A DNA stretch of 15,778 nt from Zipacnadum sp036504235 (GCA_036504235.1 DASXVN010000060.1:1-15778), one strand, 5' to 3'. Positions 4,941-12,896 are shown, numbered from the stretch's first letter. The notes: a model not told the origin generated them from the letters alone. Numbers and translations are program-made.

Positions 4941-4959
4941 TGGCGCTAGGACACGGCTG

Positions 4960-7900
4960 CTACGGTTTCGGGGTTAGCGGCAGCTTTAGGCTGGAGCCGG
5001 CCGGGACCGTTACCTTTTGCTTGTAGCCCGCGAAGAGCGGGGTGTTCGGGGGCGATTGGATCGTCGCCGTGATCACCTGGTCCGTCGGGTTGTGGACCTC
5101 CAGGAAGGGCTTTTCGCCCTCGCTGAGGCCGTCAATCGTCGGCGCGAACTTCAGCTGCGGGTTGTCCGCGTAGAAGATGTTCCCCGCCCAGAACTTGACC
5201 CCGCTGTCCGTGTACTGCTGGAAGAGCGCGGCCCCCTCGTAGATACCCACGAAACGGAAGTGCTTCTGGAGCGGGAGCCCCTCGATAACGTAGACCGCGG
5301 CCGCGCCGTTGTCCTCTACGCCCTGGAGGCGGAAGGGGCGGTTGACCATCATCTTGCTCGGCTGGAAGCGCGCCAGGAACTCGTGGTTCTGGGCGGTGGC
5401 GGTGAAGAAGAAGGTCTGGTCTACCAACTTGCCGGCGCCGAGGTTGTACTGGTAGCCGCCGGGGGTGAGGCCGAAGGAGGCGGGGAGGGCCTGCAGGGCG
5501 CCCTCTACGTCCGTGATCTTGCTGGGGATCGCGACGGCCAGGTAGGCGTACTTGATTACGTCGCCGGCCTTGAACTGCTGGCCGTCCTCACCGATCGAAG
5601 TCTCCACGCGCCAGTAGAGCTTCTGGGGGGTACTCTCCCAGATGGTGAAGTGGTAGCGGAGGTTGTCGGTGAGCGGGACAATCGCTTGCGCGCCGGCGTC
5701 GGTGGGGTAGCCGGTGATGTAGCCGAACTGGCGGATCGGGCCGTTGACGTTGGCCTTATCGCCGGGCTTGATCTGGAACTGGATCAGGCCCTGGTCGCGG
5801 TCGCTGAGGGCGACGCGGTCGCCGAGGCCGGCGGCGCTGTTGCCGGTGATGGCGAAGTCCATGAGGTGGAGGGGCGTGACGCCCTTGAGAGTTACGTCCT
5901 CCTTGAACTTGAGCGTGCCCTCGTGGAGGAAGATGTTGCCCAGGTAGTCCTCGGTGCCCTCGCGGGGGCGGCGATAGTCCCACATGGTCTGGTAGTTATT
6001 GCGGCTGCGCAGGAGGGTGACCTTGAGGCTGAGGTCGGCAAAGGGGAGGGGATCGCCGACCGGCATGAAAGGACCCTCGGCGGGCGAGGCCCAGAGCATC
6101 TTGACGTAGTTCTTGGACTCGGCGGTCCACACGTTGATCTCGTGCGAGGTGAAGGGGAAGCGGGCCGCCATCTGGGCGAGCCGGCGGCCGGTGTCGTCGC
6201 GGGTGGCCTTGTAGTTGTAGGTGAACATCTCGCCGGTGGTGGTGGTGATATCGTAGTTCCACCAGCCGTTGGGGGCGGTCATGAGGCCAGCGCCGGAGTC
6301 AAAACCCTGCAGGGTCTTGATGCCGCCGTCCTCGAAGATCGGCCAAGCGATAACGTCGTGGCGATCGGGATGGGCGAGGGCGGGAGTGGAGCCGAGCAGG
6401 TTGAGGTTGTCGCCGCAGCGGAAGAAGCCCTGCTTATAGGAGAAGAGGCGATACTCGGACCAGATCGCGCGGCGGCCGGCGGTATCTACGACCTCCAGAA
6501 CCAAATAGTGCTGGCGGTTGAGGGGCGCCTCGAACTCCTGGGAGAAGTCCTGGGCGCCGCCGGCGAGGTAGCGGCGGAAGATCCCGCGGACGCCGTCGTG
6601 GACGCGGACTTCCTTGATGCCGGTGGCGGAGTAGACGCGGAAGTAGGCGCGATAGCGCTGGACGCCGGCGGTCTGATAGAGGTTGCTATCGCCGGGGCCG
6701 GAGATGAAGAACATGTGCACCTGGGGGCCGGCGGCGCCGCCCTGGCTGACGAAGCTATTCTCGCCCCAGACGGAGCAGCGCATGTTGAGGTAGTCGCGCG
6801 GCGGCTTGTTGGCGAGCAGGTTGAGGGTGCAGCGGCCGGCGGCGGCGGGGACCTCCTGCGGCGAGCGGATGCGGTCGAAGCAGGCTACGGGCAGCTCGAC
6901 GAGGTTCTCGGCGGCGAGCAGGTACTGGTCGAGGTTGTCGGCGACGAGCTTGCCGCCGTCGTAGATCCAGACCGGCATCCGGTAGTACCAGAAAAGGTTC
7001 TGGGGGTCGCCGGGGAGCTTATCGTAGGTGAGCAGCATCTTGGCCGGGTAGCGGCAGACGGCCTCATAGCCCCCGTCGGCGAGGATGCGGGTGTGGTCGC
7101 CGGTCCAGAGCGGCTCGTCGGGATAGACGACCTGCTCGCCATAGAGGGCCCAGCGGCAGCCGTTGACATCGCTGTACTCCACGCCGGGCTCGCAGTAGAC
7201 GCCGGTGGCGGCGGTGGCGGCGAGGCAGTCGGCCTTGAGGGCGTCGATCTTCGCGGGGCTGAGCGCCTCGAGGTTGTCGGTGAAGGCGACGAAGGCGAGG
7301 CCGGCGGCCTGGGCGGCCGCGGCGTACTGGGCGACGGTGCCGGTACCGTCGGAGTAGGTGGTGTGGACGCCGATGATCCCGCGGCTGAGCTTGTTGGGCG
7401 CGGGCAGCGGAGCGCCGGGCTGGGGCGCATAGGGATTGGGCGGGGCGACAGCCATCGCCGGGAAGGTGACGCGCTCGACCTTGTCGGGAATGACGCGGCC
7501 GCCGAAGTCGGGCAGGGCGGTGGCAGGCTCGGCGGACCAGCGGAGGGCGTTGACGAGCAGCTTGTGGCCGTCGCTGGGAAGCTGGGCAGTCACGTCGCCG
7601 GTGGTCTCGGCGGTGCCGGGCCAGAGCGGGTTGCCGAAGTTGTAGGTGGCGTAGATGGGATGCAGGCAGAAGACGACAACGCGGCCCTTGCCGAACTGGC
7701 GGACGGCGACGATCGGCGGAGCGGAGGCGTAGGTGCCGACCTGACCGTCGAGCATGCTGTTGGTCAGCGCGTCCACCTTGAAGGAGGCGGCGGTGGCGTT
7801 GCCGGCTAGGACCGTGGTCCAGTTGGCATCGAGGCCGACGGACTCGGAGCCGGGCAGCTTGCTATGGGCGTAGTGGGGGAGGGCCAGGCGGGTGACGCCG

Positions 7901-8445
7901 GCGGTGACGGGGTGGGGCGTGACGTTGGTGGTCATGAAGAACTCCTGGGGCCCGTACGTGGGGGTGCCGGGAGCGATGAACTTGGTGGTCGGGTCGAAGT
8001 TGCCCTCGTGGAGGAACTTGACGCCGAAGTCCGCGAAGAGCTCGTTGTAGTAGGGCTCGGTCTCCTCGCCCGGATAGCGCACGCCGGTGGTGAGAATCAC
8101 CAGGCCGCCGCCGGCGGCCACGTAGTCGCGCAGGGCCGCGCGCTTGCTCGCGAGGGACGTGAGGGTAGCCGCGTCCTTCATGTTAAGGTTGCCCAGTTCT
8201 TCCTGGGTTTCGTAGAGCAGGGTGTGGAACTGCTTGATCTCCGCCGGCGGGAGGGTGTCCAGGACCAGGTCGGAGGACAGGCCCTGGCGGAAGAGGTCCG
8301 CGCGCAAGGGGTTGTAGTTGAGGAACTCGGCGCGGCGCTGCACCGGCTCGTAGTTGGCGAAGCCGACGAGCACGGGAGCGGCGACGGCGGCCAGGGACGT
8401 GAGCAGCAGCAAGAGAACGACCAGCAACGGTAAGCGACGGGTCAT
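4960..8445 (-). CDS. Secreted protein: GATase1-like domain plus degenerate PHP domain (paralogue 1)
   Basis: A 1161-residue exported protein of unknown function. The signal peptide is about 1-23 (Arg-Arg, a Leu/Val-rich core, then AVAA). Residues about 24-310 resemble the GATase1/ThuA class: DYVAAGGGLVILTTGVRYPG (107-126) and VRQFGKGRVVVF (248-259). Residues about 355-440 start like a PHP metallohydrolase of the CehA/McbA kind: GVHTTYSDG (359-367), FTDN (388-391) and GVEYSD (421-426). The first HxH is GxH and TDH is TDN, so metal ligands are missing and catalysis is doubtful. The remaining 700 residues look beta-rich, with FVSQGGAAGPQ near 562 and GDNLNLLGSTP near 675. No anchor or sorting signal is visible. 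ATG at 8445 follows AGGAGGT by 7 bases. The neighbouring gene is a collinear paralogue of identical length. Confidence 0.85.
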   Translation of the reverse strand: MTRRLPLLVVLLLLLTSLAAVAAPVLVGFANYEPVQRRAEFLNYNPLRADLFRQGLSSDLVLDTLPPAEIKQFHTLLYETQEELGNLNMKDAATLTSLASKRAALRDYVAAGGGLVILTTGVRYPGEETEPYYNELFADFGVKFLHEGNFDPTTKFIAPGTPTYGPQEFFMTTNVTPHPVTAGVTRLALPHYAHSKLPGSESVGLDANWTTVLAGNATAASFKVDALTNSMLDGQVGTYASAPPIVAVRQFGKGRVVVFCLHPIYATYNFGNPLWPGTAETTGDVTAQLPSDGHKLLVNALRWSAEPATALPDFGGRVIPDKVERVTFPAMAVAPPNPYAPQPGAPLPAPNKLSRGIIGVHTTYSDGTGTVAQYAAAAQAAGLAFVAFTDNLEALSPAKIDALKADCLAATAATGVYCEPGVEYSDVNGCRWALYGEQVVYPDEPLWTGDHTRILADGGYEAVCRYPAKMLLTYDKLPGDPQNLFWYYRMPVWIYDGGKLVADNLDQYLLAAENLVELPVACFDRIRSPQEVPAAAGRCTLNLLANKPPRDYLNMRCSVWGENSFVSQGGAAGPQVHMFFISGPGDSNLYQTAGVQRYRAYFRVYSATGIKEVRVHDGVRGIFRRYLAGGAQDFSQEFEAPLNRQHYLVLEVVDTAGRRAIWSEYRLFSYKQGFFRCGDNLNLLGSTPALAHPDRHDVIAWPIFEDGGIKTLQGFDSGAGLMTAPNGWWNYDITTTTGEMFTYNYKATRDDTGRRLAQMAARFPFTSHEINVWTAESKNYVKMLWASPAEGPFMPVGDPLPFADLSLKVTLLRSRNNYQTMWDYRRPREGTEDYLGNIFLHEGTLKFKEDVTLKGVTPLHLMDFAITGNSAAGLGDRVALSDRDQGLIQFQIKPGDKANVNGPIRQFGYITGYPTDAGAQAIVPLTDNLRYHFTIWESTPQKLYWRVETSIGEDGQQFKAGDVIKYAYLAVAIPSKITDVEGALQALPASFGLTPGGYQYNLGAGKLVDQTFFFTATAQNHEFLARFQPSKMMVNRPFRLQGVEDNGAAAVYVIEGLPLQKHFRFVGIYEGAALFQQYTDSGVKFWAGNIFYADNPQLKFAPTIDGLSEGEKPFLEVHNPTDQVITATIQSPPNTPLFAGYKQKVTVPAGSSLKLPLTPKP

Positions 8446-8502
8446 GGTGAACCTCCTGAGTTGGTGAACGGCTAAAGGCAACGATCGGCAGCGGCAGCCC
8501 GG

Positions 8503-8562
8503 CCTCACCCCCTGCCCCCTCTCCGTGGCGCTCGCTGACGAGCCCCCGCAGGAGAGGGGGAA
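8503..8562 (+). repeat. Module G with inserted hairpin, copy 1
   Basis: The G stem (CCCCCTCTCC ... GCAGGAGAGGGG) is split by about 23 bases, GTGGCGCTCGCTGACGAGCC and a C run, holding GCTCG-CTGA-CGAGC. The simple form is at 2142. Confidence 0.75.
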
Positions 8563-8587
8563 CGGCGAACGGCAAACGGCAACGGCC

Positions 8588-8674
8588 GGGCCCACCCCGC
8601 CCTCGGGGGCCCTCGGGCAGCCGCCCTCGCGGAAGCTTCGGCGGGCAGGCCCCTCCCGGTGCGGGAGGGGCTTT
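8588..8674. repeat. Module C copy 7 (filled form, diverged)
   Basis: The inner hairpin has arms CCGCC (8621-8625) / GGCGG (8640-8644) and GGAAGCTTC in the loop. The tail hairpin is CCCCTCCC-GGTG-CGGGAGGGG. Confidence 0.75.
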
Positions 8675-8708
8675 ACGGCGAACGGCAGAGCAAACGGCCG
8701 TTTCCCCG

Positions 8709-8803
8709 TAGGGGCGGAGCTTGCTCCGCCCGCGGGGGGCGCGCAGGTTAGTGGTTGCCGCGGGCGGAGATTTTCGCGCGGACGCGAAAACTTCCGCCCC
8801 TAC
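8709..8803. repeat. BIME-like inverted pair of GTAG hairpins
   Basis: A left GTAG hairpin on the + strand (GTAG at 8708-8711, GGGCGGAGC-TT-GCTCCGCCC) faces a right module A variant on the - strand with its GTAG at 8800-8803. The outer ends GTAGGGGCGGA and TCCGCCCCTAC are inverted repeats. This two-hairpin, inverted layout is that of bacterial BIMEs. Confidence 0.75.
8757..8803 (-). repeat. REP-like hairpin, module A variant
   Basis: GGGCGGA-GA-TTTTCGCG pairs with CGCGAAAA-CT-TCCGCCC. Relative to other A copies, T>C in one arm is matched by A>G in the other, keeping the stem. GTAG foot on the - strand. Confidence 0.8.
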
Positions 8804-8816
8804 AACGGCAACGGCT

Positions 8817-8872
8817 TCCTCACCCCCGGCCCCTGTCCGTGGCGCTCGCTGACGAGCCCCCGCAGGAGAGGG
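8817..8872 (+). repeat. Module G with inserted hairpin, copy 2
   Basis: Same inserted GTGGCGCTCGCTGACGAGCC as at 8525, in a G module with CTGTCC instead of CTCTCC. Confidence 0.75.
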
Positions 8873-8891
8873 GGGAAAGGCAAACGACAAC

Positions 8892-8916
8892 GGCACACCG
8901 GCGAGACGCCGGTGCC
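8892..8916. repeat. Module H hairpin copy 2
   Basis: ACCGGCG-AGA-CGCCGGT stem, 15 bases downstream of the stop of the gene at 8932-12417. No T-run, so more likely a 3' stabilising or repeat element than a terminator. Confidence 0.7.
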
Positions 8917-8931
8917 ACTGGCGGCTTCGCC

Positions 8932-11900
8932 CTAGAGCGGGACGCGGAGGTCCGAGCCGGCGGGGACCGTTACCTTTTTGGTGAAGCCGGCGAATTTTGG
9001 CGTGTGCGGCGGCGAGGTGATCGTCGCCGTGATCTCCTGGTCGGTCGGGTTGTGGATCTCCAGGAAGGGCTTTTCGTCGGCGTTGAGACCGTTCAGGACC
9101 GGCGTTAGCTTGAGCTGCGGGTTGTCGGCCAGGAACATGTTGCCGACCCAGAGCTTGCCGCCTTTGTCTAGATTTTGCTGGAAGAGGCCCGCGCCATCCT
9201 GGACGGGGATGAAGCGGAAACGGGCCAGGAGCGGGTCGCCCTCCAGGAGGTAGACCGCCGCCGTGCCGTTGTTCTCCAGGCCGTCAATCCAGAAGGGGCG
9301 GTTGAGAATCATCGGGCCAGGGCCGAAAGTGGCCTGGTACTCGTGGTTCTGCGCCGCCGCTGAGTAGAAGACCTCGGTGGCCTCGGGGGCGCCGAAGTCG
9401 GTTTTGACCGTCGGGTAGCCGCCGGGCTGCAGGCCGAAGCTCTGGGCGATCTTGGTGAGGTTCTCCGGCGTGGCCGGGACCTTGCTGGGTAGGGCAATGG
9501 TGAGATAGGCGTAGCGGATTTCCTCGCCGGCCTTGACCTGCTGGCCGTCGCGGCCGGTGCCCAGGAAGTAGGTGTAGTCGAGCTTGGTCGCGCCCGTGGA
9601 ACTGGTGTAGGTGTTGAAGCGCAGGTTATTGCTCACCGGGAGGAAGACGTCCACGCCGATGTCGGTGGGGCCGGCGGTGAGGAAGCCGCCGCGGGGGAGG
9701 TCGCCGCTGTACTCCACGCGGTCGTCGGGGCCGATCTTGATGACCCGCGGGCTGAGGTCCGGGTTGCTGAACATGAAGGTGTCGGCGATCCCGTAGGCGG
9801 AGCCGCCCTTGACCCAGACCTTGTCCAGGCTGATGGGCAGCGTGCCGGAGAGCGTGGCGTCCTGCTTGAACTTGATGACGCCAGTGTGCAGCAAGACGTC
9901 GCCCTGGTAGGCCTCCGCGCCCTCGTGGGGGCGGCGATGGTCCCAGGTGGTGAAGTAGTCCAGGCGGCTGCGGAGCAGGTAGTCGCGGACCTCGCGGGTG
10001 GCATAGGGGAGGTCCTTATCCACGGGCAGGAAGGGGCCGAGGACGACCTCCGCCAGGGGCCAGCGGACGGTGCGCTCGTTCTTAACGTCCCAGAGGCTGA
10101 CCTCCATCGAGGACATGGGCATGCGCGTGGGCATCTGCAAGCCGCGGAAGCCGCTATCGCCGGGGAGCTTGGGACCGTAGAAGATGCCCTGGCTGCCGGC
10201 CTTGGTGTAAAGCTCCCAGGTGCCGAGATGGCCGGAGGGCTGGGTGAGCACGCCCGCGCCGGTGTCGAAGCCCTGGACGGTGAGCAGGTTCCAGTTCTCG
10301 AAGACCGGGAAGTGGGGCAGCTCGTGGCGGTCGGGATGGCAGAGGACGGGGGTGGAGCCGAGCATGTTGAGGTTGTCGCCGCAGCGGTACAGCCCCTGCT
10401 TGTAGGAGTAGAGGCGAATCTGCGACCAGACGGCGCGGCGGCCCTGGTTGTCGGTGACCTCCAGGGACAGCTCGTGCTGGCGGTCGTGGTTGATGGCGAA
10501 CTCGTGCGAGAAGTCGCGAGCGCCCGAGAGCAGATAGCGGCGGGCGGGACCCTGGGTGCCGTCGGTGACGACTACCTCGCGGAGCCCGACCGGCGAGTAG
10601 ACGCGGAAGTAGACGCGGGCGCGCTGTGTGCCGGCGGTCTTGTAGAGGTTGCTGTCGGCCTGGCTGTTGGAGACGGAGAAGACCTCGATCTGCGGGCCGG
10701 CAGCGCCGCCCTGGCTGACGAAGGAAGGCGAGTTGTAGCTGCAGCAACGGGTGTTGAGTTCGTCGCGCAGGTTGACGCCGGCGGGGAAGTTGAGCGTGCA
10801 GAGGCCAGCGGCGGTGGCGACTTCCCGCGGCGAGCGGGTCCGGGTGAAGCAGGCCACCGGGAGCAGGCGGGCGTCCTGGAGGGCGAACTGGTACTGGGCG
10901 CGGTTGTCGGCGACTAGCTGGCCGCCGTCGTAGACGAAGATCGGCAGGCGGTAGAACCACCAGAGGTTGGCGGGGTCGCCGGGGAGCTGATCGTAGTTGA
11001 GCAGCATTTTGGCCGGGTAGTTACACTGACCCTCCAGGTCGCCGTCGCGGAAGATGGACTTGCCGTCGGGGCCCCAATCCTTCTCGAGGGGATAGATGAC
11101 GCGCTCGCCCCACATGGCCCAGCGCAGGCCACTGGTGTCGCTGTACTCGTAGCCGGGGCAGGCGTAGATTTGGCCCTGGGCGCGGATCGTCTCGCAGTCT
11201 TTGACGAGGGCCTGCCACTTCTCGGGGGTGAGCGATTCCAGCGCCTCGGAGAAGATGACGAACTTGAGGCCGGCGGCGAGGGCGGCCTGGGCGTAGTCGG
11301 CGGGCGTGCCTTTACCGTCGGAGTAGGAAGTGTGGACGCCGATAATCCCGCGCTGCGGGGCGGCGGGGGTCCCGGGCTGGCCGGTGGCGGGCGAGCCGGG
11401 GGGGCGGGGGATCTGCAGCTCAGCGGGCCAGACGATGGGCGGAGCGGTGGTCGGAATCTGGCGGCCGCCGAGGGTCGGGACCTGCAGCGCCGGCTCGCAG
11501 ACCCAGCGGAGGGCGTTGACGAGGAGCTGGTGGCCCTGGCTGGGCTGGTTGGCCGCGACGTTGCCGTTCTTCTCGGCAACCTGCGGCCAGAGCGGGTTAT
11601 TCCAGTTGAGGGTGGAGTAAATGGGCGGGATCGCGTAGGTGAAGATGCGGCCCAGGCCAAACTGGCGGACGGCGACCAGCGGCGGGGCGGTGGTGTAAGT
11701 GGCGGGCTGCTGGTCATTCATCTCGTTGCTGATGGGGTCCACGAAGAAGGACTTGGCGGTGGGCTCGCCGGAGACCAGGACCTGCCAGTTGTTGTCGTAA
11801 GCGACGGCCTCCGCGCCGGTGAGTTGGCTGTGGGTGAACTTGGGGAAGGCCAGCCGGGTGACGCCCTGGGTGACGGCGTGGGGCTTGAGGTTGGTCGTGG

Positions 11901-12417
11901 TGAAGAAATCTTGCGCGGCGTAGGCCAGCGTGCCGGGAGCCTTGAAGGCGGTGGCGGGGTCCCAGATGCCCTCGTGCATGAGCTTGATCCCCATCCCGGC
12001 GAAGACCTGATTGTAGTACTGCTCGCAAGGGTCCTGAGGGTAGCGGACGCCGGTGAGGAGCAGGACCAGGCCGCCGCCGGACTTGACGTAGGCCTCCAGG
12101 GTGGCGCGCTCGGCGGCGATCTGCGCCTGGACCCGGGGGTCATCGAGGGCGCCCAACTGGAACTCCTCGCGCAGTTCGTAAAGCAGCGCGTGGAACTGCG
12201 AGAGGTCGGCGGGGCGGAAGGGGTAAGTGATGAGGTCAGCATTCATCCCCTGCTTGACCAGGTCGGCGCGGAACTGGTTGTAGCCGAGGAAATCGGCGCG
12301 CCAGGTGTCGGCCTCGGCGTTGATCATGGCAACGACCGGCCCCCCGGCGGCAGAGGCGAGAGAGACGCCGGCGAGCAACGCGGCCACAACGAGCAACAGA
12401 CACAGGTAGCGGGGCAT
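8932..12417 (-). CDS. Secreted protein: GATase1-like domain plus strongly degenerate PHP domain (paralogue 2)
   Basis: A 1161-residue paralogue of the next gene, collinear from end to end and of exactly equal length. The signal peptide is about 1-24 (Leu/Val/Ala core, ASAA). The GATase1-like part is about 25-310: YVKSGGGLVLLLTGVRYP (110-127) and VRQFGLGRIFTYA (250-262). The PHP-like part opens GVHTSYSDG (360-368) and has PGYEYSD (421-427), but the TDH position reads SEA (390-392) and the first His of HxH is Gly. It is more eroded than paralogue 1. Shared later blocks include SFVSQGGAAGPQ (near 563), CGDNLNMLGSTP (near 677) and a C-terminal HNPTDQ...TITSPPHTP...KVTVPAGS segment that looks like an Ig-like beta sandwich. 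ATG at 12417 has GAGGT about 8 bases upstream. The frame extends 11 codons upstream without signal-peptide logic. A likely secreted or periplasmic binding or structural protein; function unknown. Confidence 0.85.
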   Translation of the reverse strand: MPRYLCLLLVVAALLAGVSLASAAGGPVVAMINAEADTWRADFLGYNQFRADLVKQGMNADLITYPFRPADLSQFHALLYELREEFQLGALDDPRVQAQIAAERATLEAYVKSGGGLVLLLTGVRYPQDPCEQYYNQVFAGMGIKLMHEGIWDPATAFKAPGTLAYAAQDFFTTTNLKPHAVTQGVTRLAFPKFTHSQLTGAEAVAYDNNWQVLVSGEPTAKSFFVDPISNEMNDQQPATYTTAPPLVAVRQFGLGRIFTYAIPPIYSTLNWNNPLWPQVAEKNGNVAANQPSQGHQLLVNALRWVCEPALQVPTLGGRQIPTTAPPIVWPAELQIPRPPGSPATGQPGTPAAPQRGIIGVHTSYSDGKGTPADYAQAALAAGLKFVIFSEALESLTPEKWQALVKDCETIRAQGQIYACPGYEYSDTSGLRWAMWGERVIYPLEKDWGPDGKSIFRDGDLEGQCNYPAKMLLNYDQLPGDPANLWWFYRLPIFVYDGGQLVADNRAQYQFALQDARLLPVACFTRTRSPREVATAAGLCTLNFPAGVNLRDELNTRCCSYNSPSFVSQGGAAGPQIEVFSVSNSQADSNLYKTAGTQRARVYFRVYSPVGLREVVVTDGTQGPARRYLLSGARDFSHEFAINHDRQHELSLEVTDNQGRRAVWSQIRLYSYKQGLYRCGDNLNMLGSTPVLCHPDRHELPHFPVFENWNLLTVQGFDTGAGVLTQPSGHLGTWELYTKAGSQGIFYGPKLPGDSGFRGLQMPTRMPMSSMEVSLWDVKNERTVRWPLAEVVLGPFLPVDKDLPYATREVRDYLLRSRLDYFTTWDHRRPHEGAEAYQGDVLLHTGVIKFKQDATLSGTLPISLDKVWVKGGSAYGIADTFMFSNPDLSPRVIKIGPDDRVEYSGDLPRGGFLTAGPTDIGVDVFLPVSNNLRFNTYTSSTGATKLDYTYFLGTGRDGQQVKAGEEIRYAYLTIALPSKVPATPENLTKIAQSFGLQPGGYPTVKTDFGAPEATEVFYSAAAQNHEYQATFGPGPMILNRPFWIDGLENNGTAAVYLLEGDPLLARFRFIPVQDGAGLFQQNLDKGGKLWVGNMFLADNPQLKLTPVLNGLNADEKPFLEIHNPTDQEITATITSPPHTPKFAGFTKKVTVPAGSDLRVPL

Positions 12418-12438
12418 GGGTGACCTCACTTGGGCGGG

Positions 12439-12444
12439 AGTATA
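12439..12444 (-). promoter_or_regulatory. Candidate -10 box of the upstream paralogue (TATACT)
   Basis: TATACT on the - strand, 22 bases upstream of the ATG at 12417. The transcript leader would be very short, just enough for the GAGGT ribosome site. No convincing -35 is visible. Confidence 0.4.
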
Positions 12445-12578
12445 GTGCATAACCCCAGAGACGGGGCGGTGGTTCCTTAGTCGGTTAAGTGAGGTATTCG
12501 AGAGGCGGGAGGGGGATACCTGCGTGGGGGGGAGGTGGAACGTGGAACGTGGAAAACGGCGACGGCGGACGGCGGGAG

Positions 12579-12615
12579 CCTCACCCCTGCCCCTCTCCCT
12601 GCGGGAGAGGGGGAA
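12579..12615 (+). repeat. Module G hairpin
   Basis: CCTCACCCCTGCCCCTCTCC followed by CTGCGGGAGAGGGG, with the CCCTCTCCC/GGGAGAGGG stem. Confidence 0.75.
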
Positions 12616-12639
12616 CGGCGGGAGGGGGAGGCGGGAAGA

Positions 12640-12798
12640 GCCGTTATCTCTCTCCCGCGATAGCGGGGGAGAGTACCCGGCGTCTGCGACGGGGGAGAGG
12701 GGGTCCCGCCGTTAGCGATAGCGGCGACCCCCTCTCGTCACCGCGCCAACGGCGCGCGGCGCCACTCTCCCCCGCTGGCGCGGGAGAGAGATAACGGC
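12640..12798. repeat. 159-base nested palindrome (inverted E plus F modules)
   Basis: The outer 35-base arms (12640-12674 and 12764-12798) are inverted repeats with two mismatches; both outer ends read GCCGTTATCTCTCTCCCGCG on their own strand. Inside, GAGAGGGGGTC and GACCCCCTCTC form a second inverted pair around GCCGTTAGCGATAGCGGC, and a CGCGC/GCGCG hairpin lies in the right half. Confidence 0.8.
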
Positions 12799-12825
12799 TA
12801 AGGACGGCAACGGCGGATAGCAGCG

Positions 12826-12861
12826 GCCGGGACGACCTCGCTGCGCTCGTGCGGCCCCTAC
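12826..12861 (-). repeat. REP-like module B copy 8, with GTAG foot
   Basis: The usual B core, but the - strand foot is GTAG (CCCCTAC on +) instead of GGAG. It links B to the A and D families. Confidence 0.75.
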
Positions 12862-12870
12862 AACGGCAAC

Positions 12871-12896
12871 GGCTACACCGGCGAGACGCCGGTGCC
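12871..12896. repeat. Module H hairpin copy 3
   Basis: ACCGGCG-AGA-CGCCGGT stem, 8 bases downstream of the serS stop codon. No T-run. Confidence 0.7.

Larger units (their letters stand above)
4327..4959. other. Gap between downstream paralogue and leuD: promoter, repeats, terminator
   Basis: No gene is visible. About 70 bases upstream of leuD are repeat-free and hold a -10 box. Then come G (4400-4438), GTACGGC heptamers (4442-4476), E (4479-4528), F (4557-4620), B (4646-4681), A (4728-4778), B (4790-4825), H (4838-4862) and the strong terminator at 4897-4940 belonging to the gene that ends at 4960. Confidence 0.85.
8446..8931. other. Repeat-filled gap between the two paralogues
   Basis: No gene is visible. 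About 55 bases upstream of the downstream paralogue are module-free, without an obvious -10 box. Then come G with insert (8503-8562), C filled form (8588-8674), an inverted pair of GTAG hairpins (8709-8803), a second G with the same insert (8817-8872) and H (8892-8916), 15 bases from the stop of the upstream paralogue. Confidence 0.85.

Noticed and set aside
5017..7809. 930-codon + strand open frame antisense to paralogue 1
   Set aside because: Shadow of the real gene caused by GC-rich codon bias. No start signal and a Gly/Ala/Glu/Val-rich composition without motifs. The similar + strand frames at 9886-10917 and 11170-12423 are rejected for the same reason.
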